From positions 3,720,001 to 3,784,000 of the forward strand of contig NZ_CP102509.1 in the NCBI RefSeq assembly GCF_024611995.1: 64,000 nucleotides of DNA, read 5' to 3'. The translations under genes and the position numbers were made by a program. Below, piece after piece: positions 43,810 to 52,359 of this stretch. This stretch comes from Streptomyces sp. NBC_00162. Lineage in GTDB: Bacteria; Actinomycetota; Actinomycetes; Streptomycetales; Streptomycetaceae. Each line of letters begins with the position of its first letter. Within the stretch, counting starts at the first letter, position 1. The notes beneath the pieces were generated by a model that saw only the letters and a list, made by a program, of their open reading frames with translations, did not search any database and had not been told where the DNA came from.

Positions 43810-44061
43810 ACAGCGGCCGGATCCAAGGGGAAATCGCAGAGGAATCGGCAGGGGCCTGGGGACACGTGTGCCGTCACGAAGGGGCGCGGAGAGGGGAAGG
43901 ACGCGGTGGCGCGGGGGCGCCGGCGTGAAGTGACGAGAAGCCGGGGGGCTTGCATGAACGACAACCACGCCAGTTGAGCGCAGTTGACACGGGGCATCGA
44001 CGGCTCCGGTCCCGCGGAGGGGGCGGGACCGGAGCGCAGGACACGAAGAGGGAGGGGTCCG

Positions 44062-45642
44062 ATGGGCAAGGGCGACGAGGAGTACGGGGACTGGGAGGAG
44101 CTGGTCGGGGCGGCGCTGCTGGGCACCGACCGGCGCCGGGGCGGGGGCCCCGCCGGCTCGCCGGAGGCCCTGCTGGACGCGGCGGCCGTGCACACCGTGC
44201 GGCGCCGGGCCGGGCTGCGACCGGCCGGGGCGGGCTCGCGCCCGGAGCCGGCGCCCCGGGACCCGCGCCCGGCACCACCGGCCGCGGCCCGGCAGCGGCT
44301 CGCGCAGCTGCTGGCCGGCCGGACCGGCGCGGGCAGCGGCGGGCGGCGCGGCGCCGCCCCGGATCTGACGGAGCTGCTGCCGCAGTGGCTGGCCGCGGCC
44401 GGCCGGCACGGCTACCGCTCACCGGCCGCGCTCGTGCCCGCACTGCTGGACGCGGCCCGGGCCCGTACGGACCTGCGGCCGCAGGCACTGGCCCTGGCCG
44501 GGGCGCGGGGGCTGTGGCTGGCGCGGCTGAATCCGGACTGGCGGTTCGCCCTGCGCGGCGGGGCCGGAGGAGCCGGGGAACTGCCGGACGTGACGGACCT
44601 GGCCGGGGTGGAGCGGCTCTGGCAGGAGGGGTTGTTCGCGGAGCGGGTGGCGCTGCTGGGCGCAGTACGGGCGCACGACGCGGCGGCCGCGACGAGGCTG
44701 CTGGCGACGACCTGGGCCACCGAGCGGGCCGAGGACCGGCTGATGTTCCTCGATTCGCTGCGGGTGGGGCTGTCGGAGGGGGACGAGCCGTTCCTGGAGG
44801 CGGCCCTGGGCGACCGCAGCCGAAATGTCCGCGCGACGGCCGCCGAGCTGCTGTCGGCGCTGCCCGGCTCGGCACTGGCGGGGCGGATGGCGGAGCGCTC
44901 CCTGGCCTGCGTGGGCCCGGAGGGCGTGAATCCGCCGGCCGAGTGCGATGCGGGGATGCTGCGGGACGGGGTGGTCAGGAATCCGCCCGCCGGGCGGGGG
45001 GAACGGGCGTGGTGGCTGGGCCAGTTGGTGGAGGCGGCTCCGCTGTCCTGCTGGCGGGAGCGGTTCGGGGGGCTCGGCCCGGCGGAGATCGTGGCCCTGC
45101 CGGTGGCCGAGGGCGAGGTCTGGCGGGAGGAACTGCACGCGGCGTGGTGCCGGGCGGCGGTGCGCCAGCGCGACGCGCGGTGGTCGCGGGCCCTGCTGGG
45201 CGTGGCGTCCGCGCCGCCCGCGGCGGGCCCGGGGACGGCTTCGCTCGCGGAGCGCGCCAAGCTCCTCGAGACCCTGCCGGACGGGGAACGGGCCGACTGG
45301 GTCGCGCAGTTCATACGGGCCCACGGGCTCTCGGAGGCGTTCCAGCTGCTCGGGGTGTGCGTGGTGCCGTGGGCGGGGGCGCTGGGCCGGGCGGTCGTGG
45401 ACGCGCTGGACTGCGCCCGGGAGGCGGGCAGTTACCCGTGGAGCTTCAGCGGGGTGATGGGGTTGGCGGAGCGCTGCCTCGACCCTGCGGAGGCCGGCCG
45501 GCTGGAAACACTGACCGCCGCGGCGGAGGAGCCGGCGGACAGCGCGTCCGGCGCCGCCGCGTACTGGTCCGAGGCCTTCCAGCGGCTGGTGGCCACCCTC
45601 CGCCTCCGCGAAGCGATGCTCTCGGAGCTGACCCCGGCCTGA
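44062..45642 (+). CDS. DUF5691 family protein
   Basis: A 526-residue helical protein of the DUF5691 family, mostly HEAT-like alpha repeats (for example LGDRSRNVRATAAELLSALPGSALAGRM), no membrane span or signal. Near its start it has EELVGAALLGTDRR, a conserved family beginning. I chose ATG 44062 because it directly follows GGGAGGGG; the frame is open for 26 more codons upstream without a better site. With the SWIM gene it forms the plus-strand half of the MoxR/VWA gene neighbourhood. Role unknown. Confidence 0.78.
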   Translation: MGKGDEEYGDWEELVGAALLGTDRRRGGGPAGSPEALLDAAAVHTVRRRAGLRPAGAGSRPEPAPRDPRPAPPAAARQRLAQLLAGRTGAGSGGRRGAAPDLTELLPQWLAAAGRHGYRSPAALVPALLDAARARTDLRPQALALAGARGLWLARLNPDWRFALRGGAGGAGELPDVTDLAGVERLWQEGLFAERVALLGAVRAHDAAAATRLLATTWATERAEDRLMFLDSLRVGLSEGDEPFLEAALGDRSRNVRATAAELLSALPGSALAGRMAERSLACVGPEGVNPPAECDAGMLRDGVVRNPPAGRGERAWWLGQLVEAAPLSCWRERFGGLGPAEIVALPVAEGEVWREELHAAWCRAAVRQRDARWSRALLGVASAPPAAGPGTASLAERAKLLETLPDGERADWVAQFIRAHGLSEAFQLLGVCVVPWAGALGRAVVDALDCAREAGSYPWSFSGVMGLAERCLDPAEAGRLETLTAAAEEPADSASGAAAYWSEAFQRLVATLRLREAMLSELTPA

Positions 45643-45672
45643 CCAACCGGGCTCCGCCCGGGGGGACCCTCA

Positions 45673-45814
45673 CGCCTCAAACGCCGGCGGGGCTGAAATT
45701 GCCGCGGCGCGGCAATCCAGCCGCGCCTGGCAGGCTGCACCAGCCAAAATCCAGCCCCGCCGGCGTTTGAGGCGCGGGGTCTGGGGCGGAGCCCCAGCAA
45801 CGGCGCCGCAGAGG
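45673..45814. repeat. dispersed modular repeat, copy 3, with 23-bp inverted arms
   Basis: CGCCTCAAACGCCGGCGGGG + CTG (45673-45695) is the exact complement of CAGCCCCGCCGGCGTTTGAG + GCG (45752-45774). Between and after these are the ATTGCCGCG-GCGCGGCAAT hairpin, CCAGCC, and the GTCTGGGGCGGAGCCCC hairpin with AGCAACGGCGCCGC. These share modules with the copies at 15.1 and 32.3 kb. Lies between convergent DUF5691 and icmB genes, so it may terminate both. Confidence 0.8.
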
Positions 45815-46216
45815 CTACTGGCGGACGTTCGCGCGGACCCAGTCGACGATGGAGGTCGTCGTCGCGCCCGGGGTGAAGATCTCGGCCACGCCCTTCTCCT
45901 TGAGAGGGGCGATGTCGTCCTCCGGGATGATGCCGCCGCCGAAGACCTTGATGTCCTCCGCCTCGCGCTCCTTGAGGAGTTCCAGGACGCGCGCGAAGAG
46001 CGTGTTGTGGGCGCCGGAGAGGATCGAGAGGCCGATCGCGTCGGCGTCCTCCTGAATGGCGGTGTCCACGATCTGCTCGGGCGTCTGGTGGAGGCCGGTG
46101 TAGATGACCTCCATGCCCGCGTCACGCAGCGCCCGCGCGATCACCTTCGCGCCGCGGTCGTGGCCGTCGAGACCCGGCTTGGCCACCACCACACGGATCG
46201 GACCGGTCACACCCAT
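45815..46216 (-). CDS. icmB: cobalamin-binding small subunit of acyl-CoA mutase (IcmB-type)
   Basis: A 133-residue B12-binding domain. The hallmark D-x-H-x-x-G occurs in [13 protein letters not shown], giving the cobalt-ligating His; the S-x-L and G-G-G motifs follow in LSILSGAHN and [10 protein letters not shown]. It is a stand-alone small subunit of isobutyryl-/methylmalonyl-CoA mutase type, which needs a large subunit encoded elsewhere. The ATG follows GGGAGG. The gene is isolated: on one side a repeat, on the other a divergent lipase gene. Exact substrate not determined, although IcmB is the best match. Confidence 0.85.
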   Translation of the reverse strand: MGVTGPIRVVVAKPGLDGHDRGAKVIARALRDAGMEVIYTGLHQTPEQIVDTAIQEDADAIGLSILSGAHNTLFARVLELLKEREAEDIKVFGGGIIPEDDIAPLKEKGVAEIFTPGATTTSIVDWVRANVRQ

Positions 46217-46312
46217 CGCACTGCCTCCCGAGTGAACGAACGTTAAGTACAGCATCGCGCACGCCGCCGTTTCACGGTCAACCAGGAGGGGGAAATCACA
46301 CGTGGGACGGCA

Positions 46313-46353
46313 TTACGCCACCGTGCCGACAGCCGCACGGCACGGTGGCGTAA
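46313..46353. promoter_or_regulatory. 15-bp inverted repeat in lipase leader
   Basis: TTACGCCACCGTGCC and its perfect complement around an 11-nt loop. It lies between divergent icmB and lipase genes, so neither gene's end needs a terminator here. It is probably a leader hairpin (attenuator) or an operator for the lipase gene. Confidence 0.45.
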
Positions 46354-46389
46354 CGGCCGCAGTCCCGAGAGGCTCAGGGGAGGCCGTCA

Positions 46390-47187
46390 ATGGGGCTGTG
46401 CATACCCGCGTCGATTCCCACGCTGTCGATACCCACGGTCGGCGCCGCACTGCGGGCCGGCGCGCTCGAGGTGGTCGTGCTCGGCGGACATCTTCTCCTG
46501 TATCCCACCGGAGTGTGCCAGGAGAAGGTCGCCGCCGGCCCGCCCGCGACACGCCCGCCCGTCCTCCTCCTCCACGGGTTCACCGACAACCGCTCCGTCT
46601 TCGTCCTGCTGCGCCGCGCCCTCGGGGCGGGCGGCCTGCGGCACGTGGAGGCGTACAACTACTCGCCCTTCACCCGCGACCTGCGCGTCACGGCCCGCCA
46701 TCTCGCCCGGCGCGTCGAGGAGCTGTGCGCGCGCACCGGGCAGGAGCGGGTTGACCTGGTCGGGCACAGCCTGGGCGGGCTGGTCGGCCGGTACTACGTC
46801 CAGCGCCTGGGCGGCGACGCCCGCATCCGGACCCTCGTCACGCTCGGCACCCCGCATTCCGGCACGCTGGTCGCCCCCTTCATGGACGCGCACCCGCTGG
46901 TGCGGCAGATGCGCCCCGACTCCGAGGTGCTGGCCGAGCTGGCCGCGCCCGCGCCCGGCTGCGCCACCCGCTGCGTGGCGTTCTGGAGCGAGTTCGACAC
47001 GCTGATGGTCCCGGTCTCGGCGGCCCGGATCGAGCATCCGGATCTACGCGTGGAGAACGTCCAGGTCACCGGCATCGGGCACCTCGCCCTGCCCGCGCAC
47101 CCCACCGTGATCGCGGCGATCCGGCGCGTCCTCGACGGGATCGGATCGGCCTCCGCGGAGTCCTCGGAAGCCTCGTCCGTCGCATAG
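46390..47187 (+). CDS. lipase/esterase, alpha/beta-hydrolase
   Basis: A 265-residue lipase-class enzyme. The oxyanion motif HGFTDN (about residues 62-67) and nucleophile elbow G-H-S-L-G-G in VDLVGHSLGGLVGRYY (about residues 120-135) are clear, with Asp near FWSEFDTLMVP and His in GIGHLALPAHP. A hydrophobic N-terminal region (residues 1-40) may be a membrane anchor. Typical of Streptomyces triacylglycerol lipase-like proteins. Ribosome site GGGGAGG stands 9 bp before the ATG. Substrate unknown. Confidence 0.85.
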   Translation: MGLCIPASIPTLSIPTVGAALRAGALEVVVLGGHLLLYPTGVCQEKVAAGPPATRPPVLLLHGFTDNRSVFVLLRRALGAGGLRHVEAYNYSPFTRDLRVTARHLARRVEELCARTGQERVDLVGHSLGGLVGRYYVQRLGGDARIRTLVTLGTPHSGTLVAPFMDAHPLVRQMRPDSEVLAELAAPAPGCATRCVAFWSEFDTLMVPVSAARIEHPDLRVENVQVTGIGHLALPAHPTVIAAIRRVLDGIGSASAESSEASSVA

Positions 47188-47410
47188 ACGCCAACCGACG
47201 CGAAGTCGAACGGATTTCGAACTCAAGGCCAAGGCTGCGTCTTTATGCGACCGAAAGACGGCCGAATGCCCGGTTCCGGCGAGGTGGAAACCCTCCGAAG
47301 ATTGTCGTTGCGAGTAACCGCCGGGTACAGTCACGCCACTGCTCTCCTCCGGTGAACCCCGAGTTCCCCGGCCACCCAGGCCCCCCAATGCCGAGGCGAA
47401 AGAGAAGTTG

Positions 47411-48886
47411 GTGAACGACCGCCCCTCGCCGGGCCAGTACCCGGATCCCGGGTATGACGGCCTTGCCACCACCACTTTCGCTGGTGACTCGACCTACGTT
47501 TCCTATGAAACGCAGGGCCAGGGGGTCAACTACGCGGCATACGGCTCTTATGAGACGGGCGCGTACGACACCACGGCATGGACCTCTCAGGACGCGTACC
47601 TGACCACGATCCCGTCCCAGGGCATGCCCGCGGACAGCACGGGGCAGTGGGATGCGAGCGCCTGGAACACCCAGAACACGCAGAACACGGACTACTCCGG
47701 CTACACCGAGTACCAGCAGCCGGCCCCCTTCGGGTACGACACCTCGGCCGAGCAGACCGGTCACTGGGCGATGCCGGGCTACGGCACCGAGACCGGCGCG
47801 TACGACGCCACCGCCTGGAACACCGTCACGGAGACCCAGGCCCAGACGCAGTACGAGTACCAACCCGCTCAGCAGCAGCAGGAGTACACGTACGAGGCGG
47901 CCGCGCCCGCCGCGGACTACGCCTACGAGGTCCACATCCCGGCCCAGGACGCCGTCGGCGAGAGCGACGCCTACGGAGACACCTACAGCGAGACCTCCGT
48001 CTTCGAGGTCCTCCCCGAGGAAGTCACCGACACGCCCGAGGTCCACGACCTCCCCACCCAGGCGATGCCCGTCACCTCCCCCTCCGTGCCGCGCGCCGCG
48101 CGCCGGACCGCGGCCAAGGGCAACGCCAAGGCGGGCGGCGGCAGCAGCCGTCGCCGCACCCCGGCGAAGCGTTCCGCCCTGCTGACCGTGGCCGTCCCCT
48201 CCGCCTGCGTGATGGGCGTCGCGGGTGTCGCGGCCGCCTCCGTCGGCGGGCTCACCGGCACGGAGAAGCCCGGCGAGGACACCACCACGATGGCCGCGCC
48301 CGACCCGGCCTCGGTGAAGCCCGTCGCGGCGAACACCAAGCTCGACACCCAACTGGCGGCGCTCAGCGCCGACGCGGGCGACTTCGCGGACCGCGCGAGC
48401 CGCACGCAGGAGCGCATCGACCTGCGCCAGCGCCAGGAGGACGAAAAGAAGAAGAAGGCGGAGGAAGCCGCGGCCAAGGAGGCCGCCCGCCCCAAGTTCG
48501 CGATCCCCGTCGAACAGCACGGCCTCAGCGCCAGCTTCGGCCAGGCCGGCGGCATGTGGATGTCCGTGCACACCGGCATCGACTTCCCGGTGGCCTACGG
48601 GACCCCGGTCATGGCCGCCACCGACGGCACCGTACGCACCCAGTACAACAGCGCCTACGGGAACATGGCCATAGTGACCGCGCCCGACGGCACCGAGACC
48701 TGGTACTGCCACCTCAGCAGCACCAAGATCCGGGGCGGCAAGGTCAAGGCCGGCGACGTCATCGCGTACTCCGGCAACTCCGGCAACTCCACCGGACCGC
48801 ACCTCCACTTCGAGGTACGGCCCGGCGGCGGGTCCGCGATCGACCCCCTGCCGTGGCTCCGCAGCCACGGCCTGGACCCGAACTGA
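47411..48886 (+). CDS. M23 family metallopeptidase, membrane anchored
   Basis: A 491-residue peptidoglycan endopeptidase. Residues 1-220 are low complexity (Tyr/Gln/Thr-rich repeats such as AYDTTAW, AYDATAWN). Then a basic stretch, one transmembrane helix (about residues 258-280), a coiled-coil (about 310-355, including RQRQEDEKKKKAEEAAAKEA) and the C-terminal M23 domain. Zinc ligands are visible in HTGIDF and HLHFEV, plus YCHLSS. The start could be TTG 47408 or GTG 47411; GTG is preferred. Opposite to pcrA, with only 16 bp between their ends. Confidence 0.88.
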   Translation: MNDRPSPGQYPDPGYDGLATTTFAGDSTYVSYETQGQGVNYAAYGSYETGAYDTTAWTSQDAYLTTIPSQGMPADSTGQWDASAWNTQNTQNTDYSGYTEYQQPAPFGYDTSAEQTGHWAMPGYGTETGAYDATAWNTVTETQAQTQYEYQPAQQQQEYTYEAAAPAADYAYEVHIPAQDAVGESDAYGDTYSETSVFEVLPEEVTDTPEVHDLPTQAMPVTSPSVPRAARRTAAKGNAKAGGGSSRRRTPAKRSALLTVAVPSACVMGVAGVAAASVGGLTGTEKPGEDTTTMAAPDPASVKPVAANTKLDTQLAALSADAGDFADRASRTQERIDLRQRQEDEKKKKAEEAAAKEAARPKFAIPVEQHGLSASFGQAGGMWMSVHTGIDFPVAYGTPVMAATDGTVRTQYNSAYGNMAIVTAPDGTETWYCHLSSTKIRGGKVKAGDVIAYSGNSGNSTGPHLHFEVRPGGGSAIDPLPWLRSHGLDPN

Positions 48887-48902
48887 CCCCCGACAGCCAG
48901 AG

Positions 48903-51410
48903 CTACAGCTTCTGCACCGGCGCGTAGCGCAGGAGCAGCCGCTTCGGCTTGTCGTCCCCGAAGTCGATGGTGGCCTGCGCGTCCGCGCCCGCGCCCTTGA
49001 CCTCCATGACGGTGCCGAGTCCGAACTGGTCGTGCGTCACCCGGTCCCCGACCACCAGGGCGATCACCGGCTTGTCGGCGGCCCGGCGCGTCGCGAACCC
49101 GGACGGGCCCGACTTCGTGCGCGAAGAGGACAGGAACGCCTCCGGCGAGGTGCCGAACGACGTCTTCCCACCACCCTGGCCCGAGCTCCGGATCGGACCC
49201 GCCGGCTTCTGGGCCGCGCCCGTGCGCTTCCACTGCAGGTACTCCGCCGGGATCTCCTCGAGGAACCGCGACGGCGGGTTGTACGAGGGCGTCCCCCAGG
49301 CGCTGCGCATCGAGGACCGGGTCAGGTACAGCCGCTCGCGCGCACGCGTGATGCCGACGTACGCGAGGCGGCGCTCCTCCTCGAGCTCCTTGGTCTGGCC
49401 CAGCGACCGCATGTGCGGGAAGACCCCGTCCTCCATGCCGGTCAGGAAGACCACCGGGAACTCCAGGCCCTTGGCGGTGTGCAGGGTCATGAGCGTGATG
49501 ACGCCCGTGCCCTCGGTGTCCTCGTCCGGGATCTGGTCGGAGTCGGCCACCAGCGCGACCTGCTCCAGGAACTCGGCCAGCGTGCCGGAACCGGGAGCAG
49601 GGGCCCCCGTCTCGGCGGCCTCGGCCGCCGCGGCTTCCCGCGCCTGCTCGAACTCCAGCGCCACCGCCGCCAGTTCCTGGAGGTTCTCGATCCGCGTCTC
49701 GTCCTGCGGGTCGGTCGACGCCTGGAGCTCGGCGAGGTAGCCCGTACGCTCCAGCACCGCCTCCAGCACCACCGCGGGGCCCGCGCCCGAGTCGACGATC
49801 GTGCGGAGCTCCTCCATCAGCACGTTGAACCGCTTCACCGCGTTCGTCGAGCGCGCGGCCATGCCGAAGGCCTCGTCCACCCGCCGCAGCGCCTGCGGGA
49901 AGGTGATCTTCTCGCGCATCGCGAGCGCGTCGATCATCGCCTCGGCGCGCTCGCCGATGCCGCGCTTGGGCACGTTCAGGATCCGGCGGAGCGGGACGTT
50001 GTCCTCGGGGTTCGCCAGCACGCGCAGGTACGCGAGGACGTCGCGGACCTCCTTGCGCTCGTAGAAACGGACGCCGCCGACGACCTTGTAGGGCAGCCCG
50101 ACGCGGATGAAGATCTCCTCGAACACACGCGACTGCGCGTTGGTCCGGTAGAAGATCGCGACGTCCCCCGCCTTGGCGTCCCCGGCATCCGTCAGCCGGT
50201 CGATCTCGTCGGCGACGAACTGCGCCTCGTCGTGCTCGGTGTCCGCGACGTAGCCGGTGATGACCGCGCCCGTACCGGCCTCGGTCCACAGGTTCTTGGC
50301 GCGGCGGTTCTCGTTGCGCTCGATGACCGCGTTGGCGGCGGAGAGGATCGTCTGCGTGGAGCGGTAGTTCTGCTCGAGCAGGATCGTCGTCGCGTCCTTG
50401 TAGTCCTCCTCGAACTGGAGGATGTTGCGGATCGTCGCACCGCGGAAGGCGTAGATCGACTGGTCTGCGTCACCCACGACGCACAGCTCGGCGGGCGGCA
50501 GGTCCGGATAGCCGGTGCCGACCAGCTCGCGCACGAGCGTGTACTGGGCATGGTTGGTGTCCTGGTACTCGTCCACCAGCACGTGCCGGAAGCGGCGCCG
50601 GTAGTGCTCGGCGACGTCCGGGAACGCCTGGAGCAGGTGGACCGTGGTCATGATGATGTCGTCGAAGTCGAGCGCGTTGGCCTCGCGCAGCCGCCCCTGG
50701 TACATCGCGTACGCCTGGGCCAGGGTCTTCTCGAACCCGTCCACCGCCGTGTCGGCGAAGGCTTCCTCGTCGATCAGCTCGTTCTTCAGGTTCGAGATCT
50801 TGGCGTTGAAGGCCTTGGGCGGGAACTTCTTCGGGTCCAGGTCCAGGTCGCGGCAGACGAGCGCCATCAGGCGCTTCGAGTCGGCCGCGTCGTAGATCGA
50901 GAACGAGGAGGTGAAGCCGAGCCGCTTCGACTCGCGGCGCAGGATGCGGACGCACGCGCTGTGGAAGGTGGAGACCCACATGGCGTTGGCGCGCGGGCCG
51001 ACCAGGCTTTCGACGCGCTCCTTCATCTCTCCGGCGGCCTTGTTGGTGAAGGTGATCGCCAGGATCTGGCCGGGGTGCACGTTCCGCGCGGACAGCAGGT
51101 GTCCGATGCGGTGGGTCAGCACCCGGGTCTTTCCGGAGCCGGCGCCGGCGACGATGAGCAGCGGCGAACCCGCGTGCACCACCGCCGCGCGCTGCTGCTC
51201 GTTCAGCCCGTCCAGGAGCGCCGCCGGGTCGATGACGGGCCTGGGGGCACCGTCCCGGTAGTACGCGTCCCCGGACATGGGTACGTCGAACCGGCCCCCG
51301 AAGAGATCGTCCGCCTCCGGCTCCGGGGCGGCGTGGTCCTCGGGCGGCGGCGGGACCTCGTCGGAGGGGCTGAGGTCCGCCAGGAAACTGTCGTCAAAGA
51401 GGCTGCTCAT
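48903..51410 (-). CDS. pcrA: ATP-dependent DNA helicase PcrA/UvrD
   Basis: An 835-residue superfamily 1 helicase of full length. The Walker A motif is IVAGAGSGKTRVLTHRI (about residues 86-102); motif Ia TFTNKAAGEM, motif II in LVDEYQDTN, and the motif III/IV region GDADQSIYAFRGA and LEQNYRS are complete, as are the C-terminal motifs V-VI (VITLMTLHTAKGLEFPVVF and EERRLAYVGITRA). An acidic N-terminal tail and a basic C-terminal tail typical of actinobacterial UvrD1 are present. It acts in nucleotide excision repair and replication restart. Confidence 0.96.
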   Translation of the reverse strand: MSSLFDDSFLADLSPSDEVPPPPEDHAAPEPEADDLFGGRFDVPMSGDAYYRDGAPRPVIDPAALLDGLNEQQRAAVVHAGSPLLIVAGAGSGKTRVLTHRIGHLLSARNVHPGQILAITFTNKAAGEMKERVESLVGPRANAMWVSTFHSACVRILRRESKRLGFTSSFSIYDAADSKRLMALVCRDLDLDPKKFPPKAFNAKISNLKNELIDEEAFADTAVDGFEKTLAQAYAMYQGRLREANALDFDDIIMTTVHLLQAFPDVAEHYRRRFRHVLVDEYQDTNHAQYTLVRELVGTGYPDLPPAELCVVGDADQSIYAFRGATIRNILQFEEDYKDATTILLEQNYRSTQTILSAANAVIERNENRRAKNLWTEAGTGAVITGYVADTEHDEAQFVADEIDRLTDAGDAKAGDVAIFYRTNAQSRVFEEIFIRVGLPYKVVGGVRFYERKEVRDVLAYLRVLANPEDNVPLRRILNVPKRGIGERAEAMIDALAMREKITFPQALRRVDEAFGMAARSTNAVKRFNVLMEELRTIVDSGAGPAVVLEAVLERTGYLAELQASTDPQDETRIENLQELAAVALEFEQAREAAAAEAAETGAPAPGSGTLAEFLEQVALVADSDQIPDEDTEGTGVITLMTLHTAKGLEFPVVFLTGMEDGVFPHMRSLGQTKELEEERRLAYVGITRARERLYLTRSSMRSAWGTPSYNPPSRFLEEIPAEYLQWKRTGAAQKPAGPIRSSGQGGGKTSFGTSPEAFLSSSRTKSGPSGFATRRAADKPVIALVVGDRVTHDQFGLGTVMEVKGAGADAQATIDFGDDKPKRLLLRYAPVQKL

Positions 51411-51422
51411 CGCATTCCGAGT

Positions 51423-51764
51423 CTAGGGGGCGGGACCGACAGCCGGTCCCGGGCCCGGAAAATCGCCGACGGCCAGGGTCAGCAGTCCCGGGAAGCGCCG
51501 CTCCAGGTCCTCGCGGCGCAGGGTCAGGAAGAGTTTGCGGCCCTCGGGCCGCTGGCAGATCACCCCGGCCTCGCGCAGCGTGCGCAGGTGGTGGGTGACG
51601 GTGGAGCGCGGGAGCCCGGTGGCCACGGCGCCGCAGAAGACCTCCGTCCCGGAGCCGGCGAGGGTCCGGACGATCTCCAGCCGGACGGGATGGCCGAGGG
51701 CCGCCAGGACGTCGACCAGCTCGATCCGGGAGGCGTCGGGGTGGTGGAGCTCGTCGGCGGCCAT
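51423..51764 (-). CDS. ArsR-family regulator
   Basis: A 113-residue winged-helix protein. The HTH lies at about residues 45-80 (FCGAVATGLPRSTVTHHLRTLREAGVI), preceded by VLAALGHPVRLEIVRTLAG. No obvious Cys metal site of the classic ELCVCDL form is present, so a metal sensor role is not evident. It may be a small-molecule or redox sensor. It lies divergent from a small membrane protein gene, a probable target. Confidence 0.87.
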   Translation of the reverse strand: MAADELHHPDASRIELVDVLAALGHPVRLEIVRTLAGSGTEVFCGAVATGLPRSTVTHHLRTLREAGVICQRPEGRKLFLTLRREDLERRFPGLLTLAVGDFPGPGPAVGPAP

Positions 51765-51877
51765 GGAGCAACTGTACGCAAAACCCGAACGGACACCTCC
51801 AGCCCCCGGGGCACCGGCCCTCGGGGCCCCGGCACCCGCCCTCCAGGGCCCGGAAGCCCGCCCGTACGCTCGACGCC

Positions 51878-52231
51878 ATGGACGTACTCATCAATGTCTT
51901 CGTCGGCCTGCACATCATCGGGATCGCCTCGCTCCTCGGCGGGTTCCTGACCCAGATGAAGGCGATGAGCGCGGGCACCGCCCGGTTCGTGCCCGCCATG
52001 CTGCACGGCGCGCTCACCATGCTCGTCACCGGCGTACTCCTCGTCGGCTTCAACGAGATGGACGGCTCGGCCGTCAACAACGTCAAGATAGGCGTGAAGC
52101 TGGCGCTCCTCTTCGTGATCCTCGCCCTCGTCTACGTCAAGCGTGACGAGGAGCGGGTGGAGAAGTCGCTGTTCGGCGTGGTGGGCGGTCTGACCGTGGT
52201 CAATATCTTCATCGCGGTCCTCTGGCACTGA
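51878..52231 (+). CDS. small integral membrane protein
   Basis: A 117-residue membrane protein with four hydrophobic helices (about residues 3-20, 38-58, 72-88, 95-115), short loops and no enzymatic motif. It resembles small actinobacterial membrane proteins found divergent to ArsR-type regulators. A ribosome site is not obvious before the ATG. Function unknown. Confidence 0.75.
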   Translation: MDVLINVFVGLHIIGIASLLGGFLTQMKAMSAGTARFVPAMLHGALTMLVTGVLLVGFNEMDGSAVNNVKIGVKLALLFVILALVYVKRDEERVEKSLFGVVGGLTVVNIFIAVLWH

Positions 52232-52359
52232 TCCGCATCGGTCCCCCGCGGCCAACCGCGGTCGCATCAGACCACTTACGATCATCCCGTCATCTGCCCG
52301 TTACCTCCGGGTCTAGCGTCCTCCTCCAAGCACCGAGAGAGGAAGGACGTGAGGCCCTC

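Noticed and set aside
46302..46754. A GTG frame with a good AGGAGGGGG site overlapping the lipase gene
   Set aside because: It mostly lies inside the lipase gene in another frame and yields an Arg/Pro-rich product. The lipase frame has clear catalytic motifs. A short leader role is noted under findings.
47188..47410. Possible c-di-AMP riboswitch before the M23 peptidase gene
   Set aside because: Such riboswitches often precede Streptomyces cell-wall hydrolases, but the conserved segments could not be identified in this 223-bp gap; nothing else was seen there.
49032..51950. A 972-codon plus-strand open frame opposite pcrA
   Set aside because: The minus strand encodes complete PcrA with all helicase motifs; the plus frame is a shadow.
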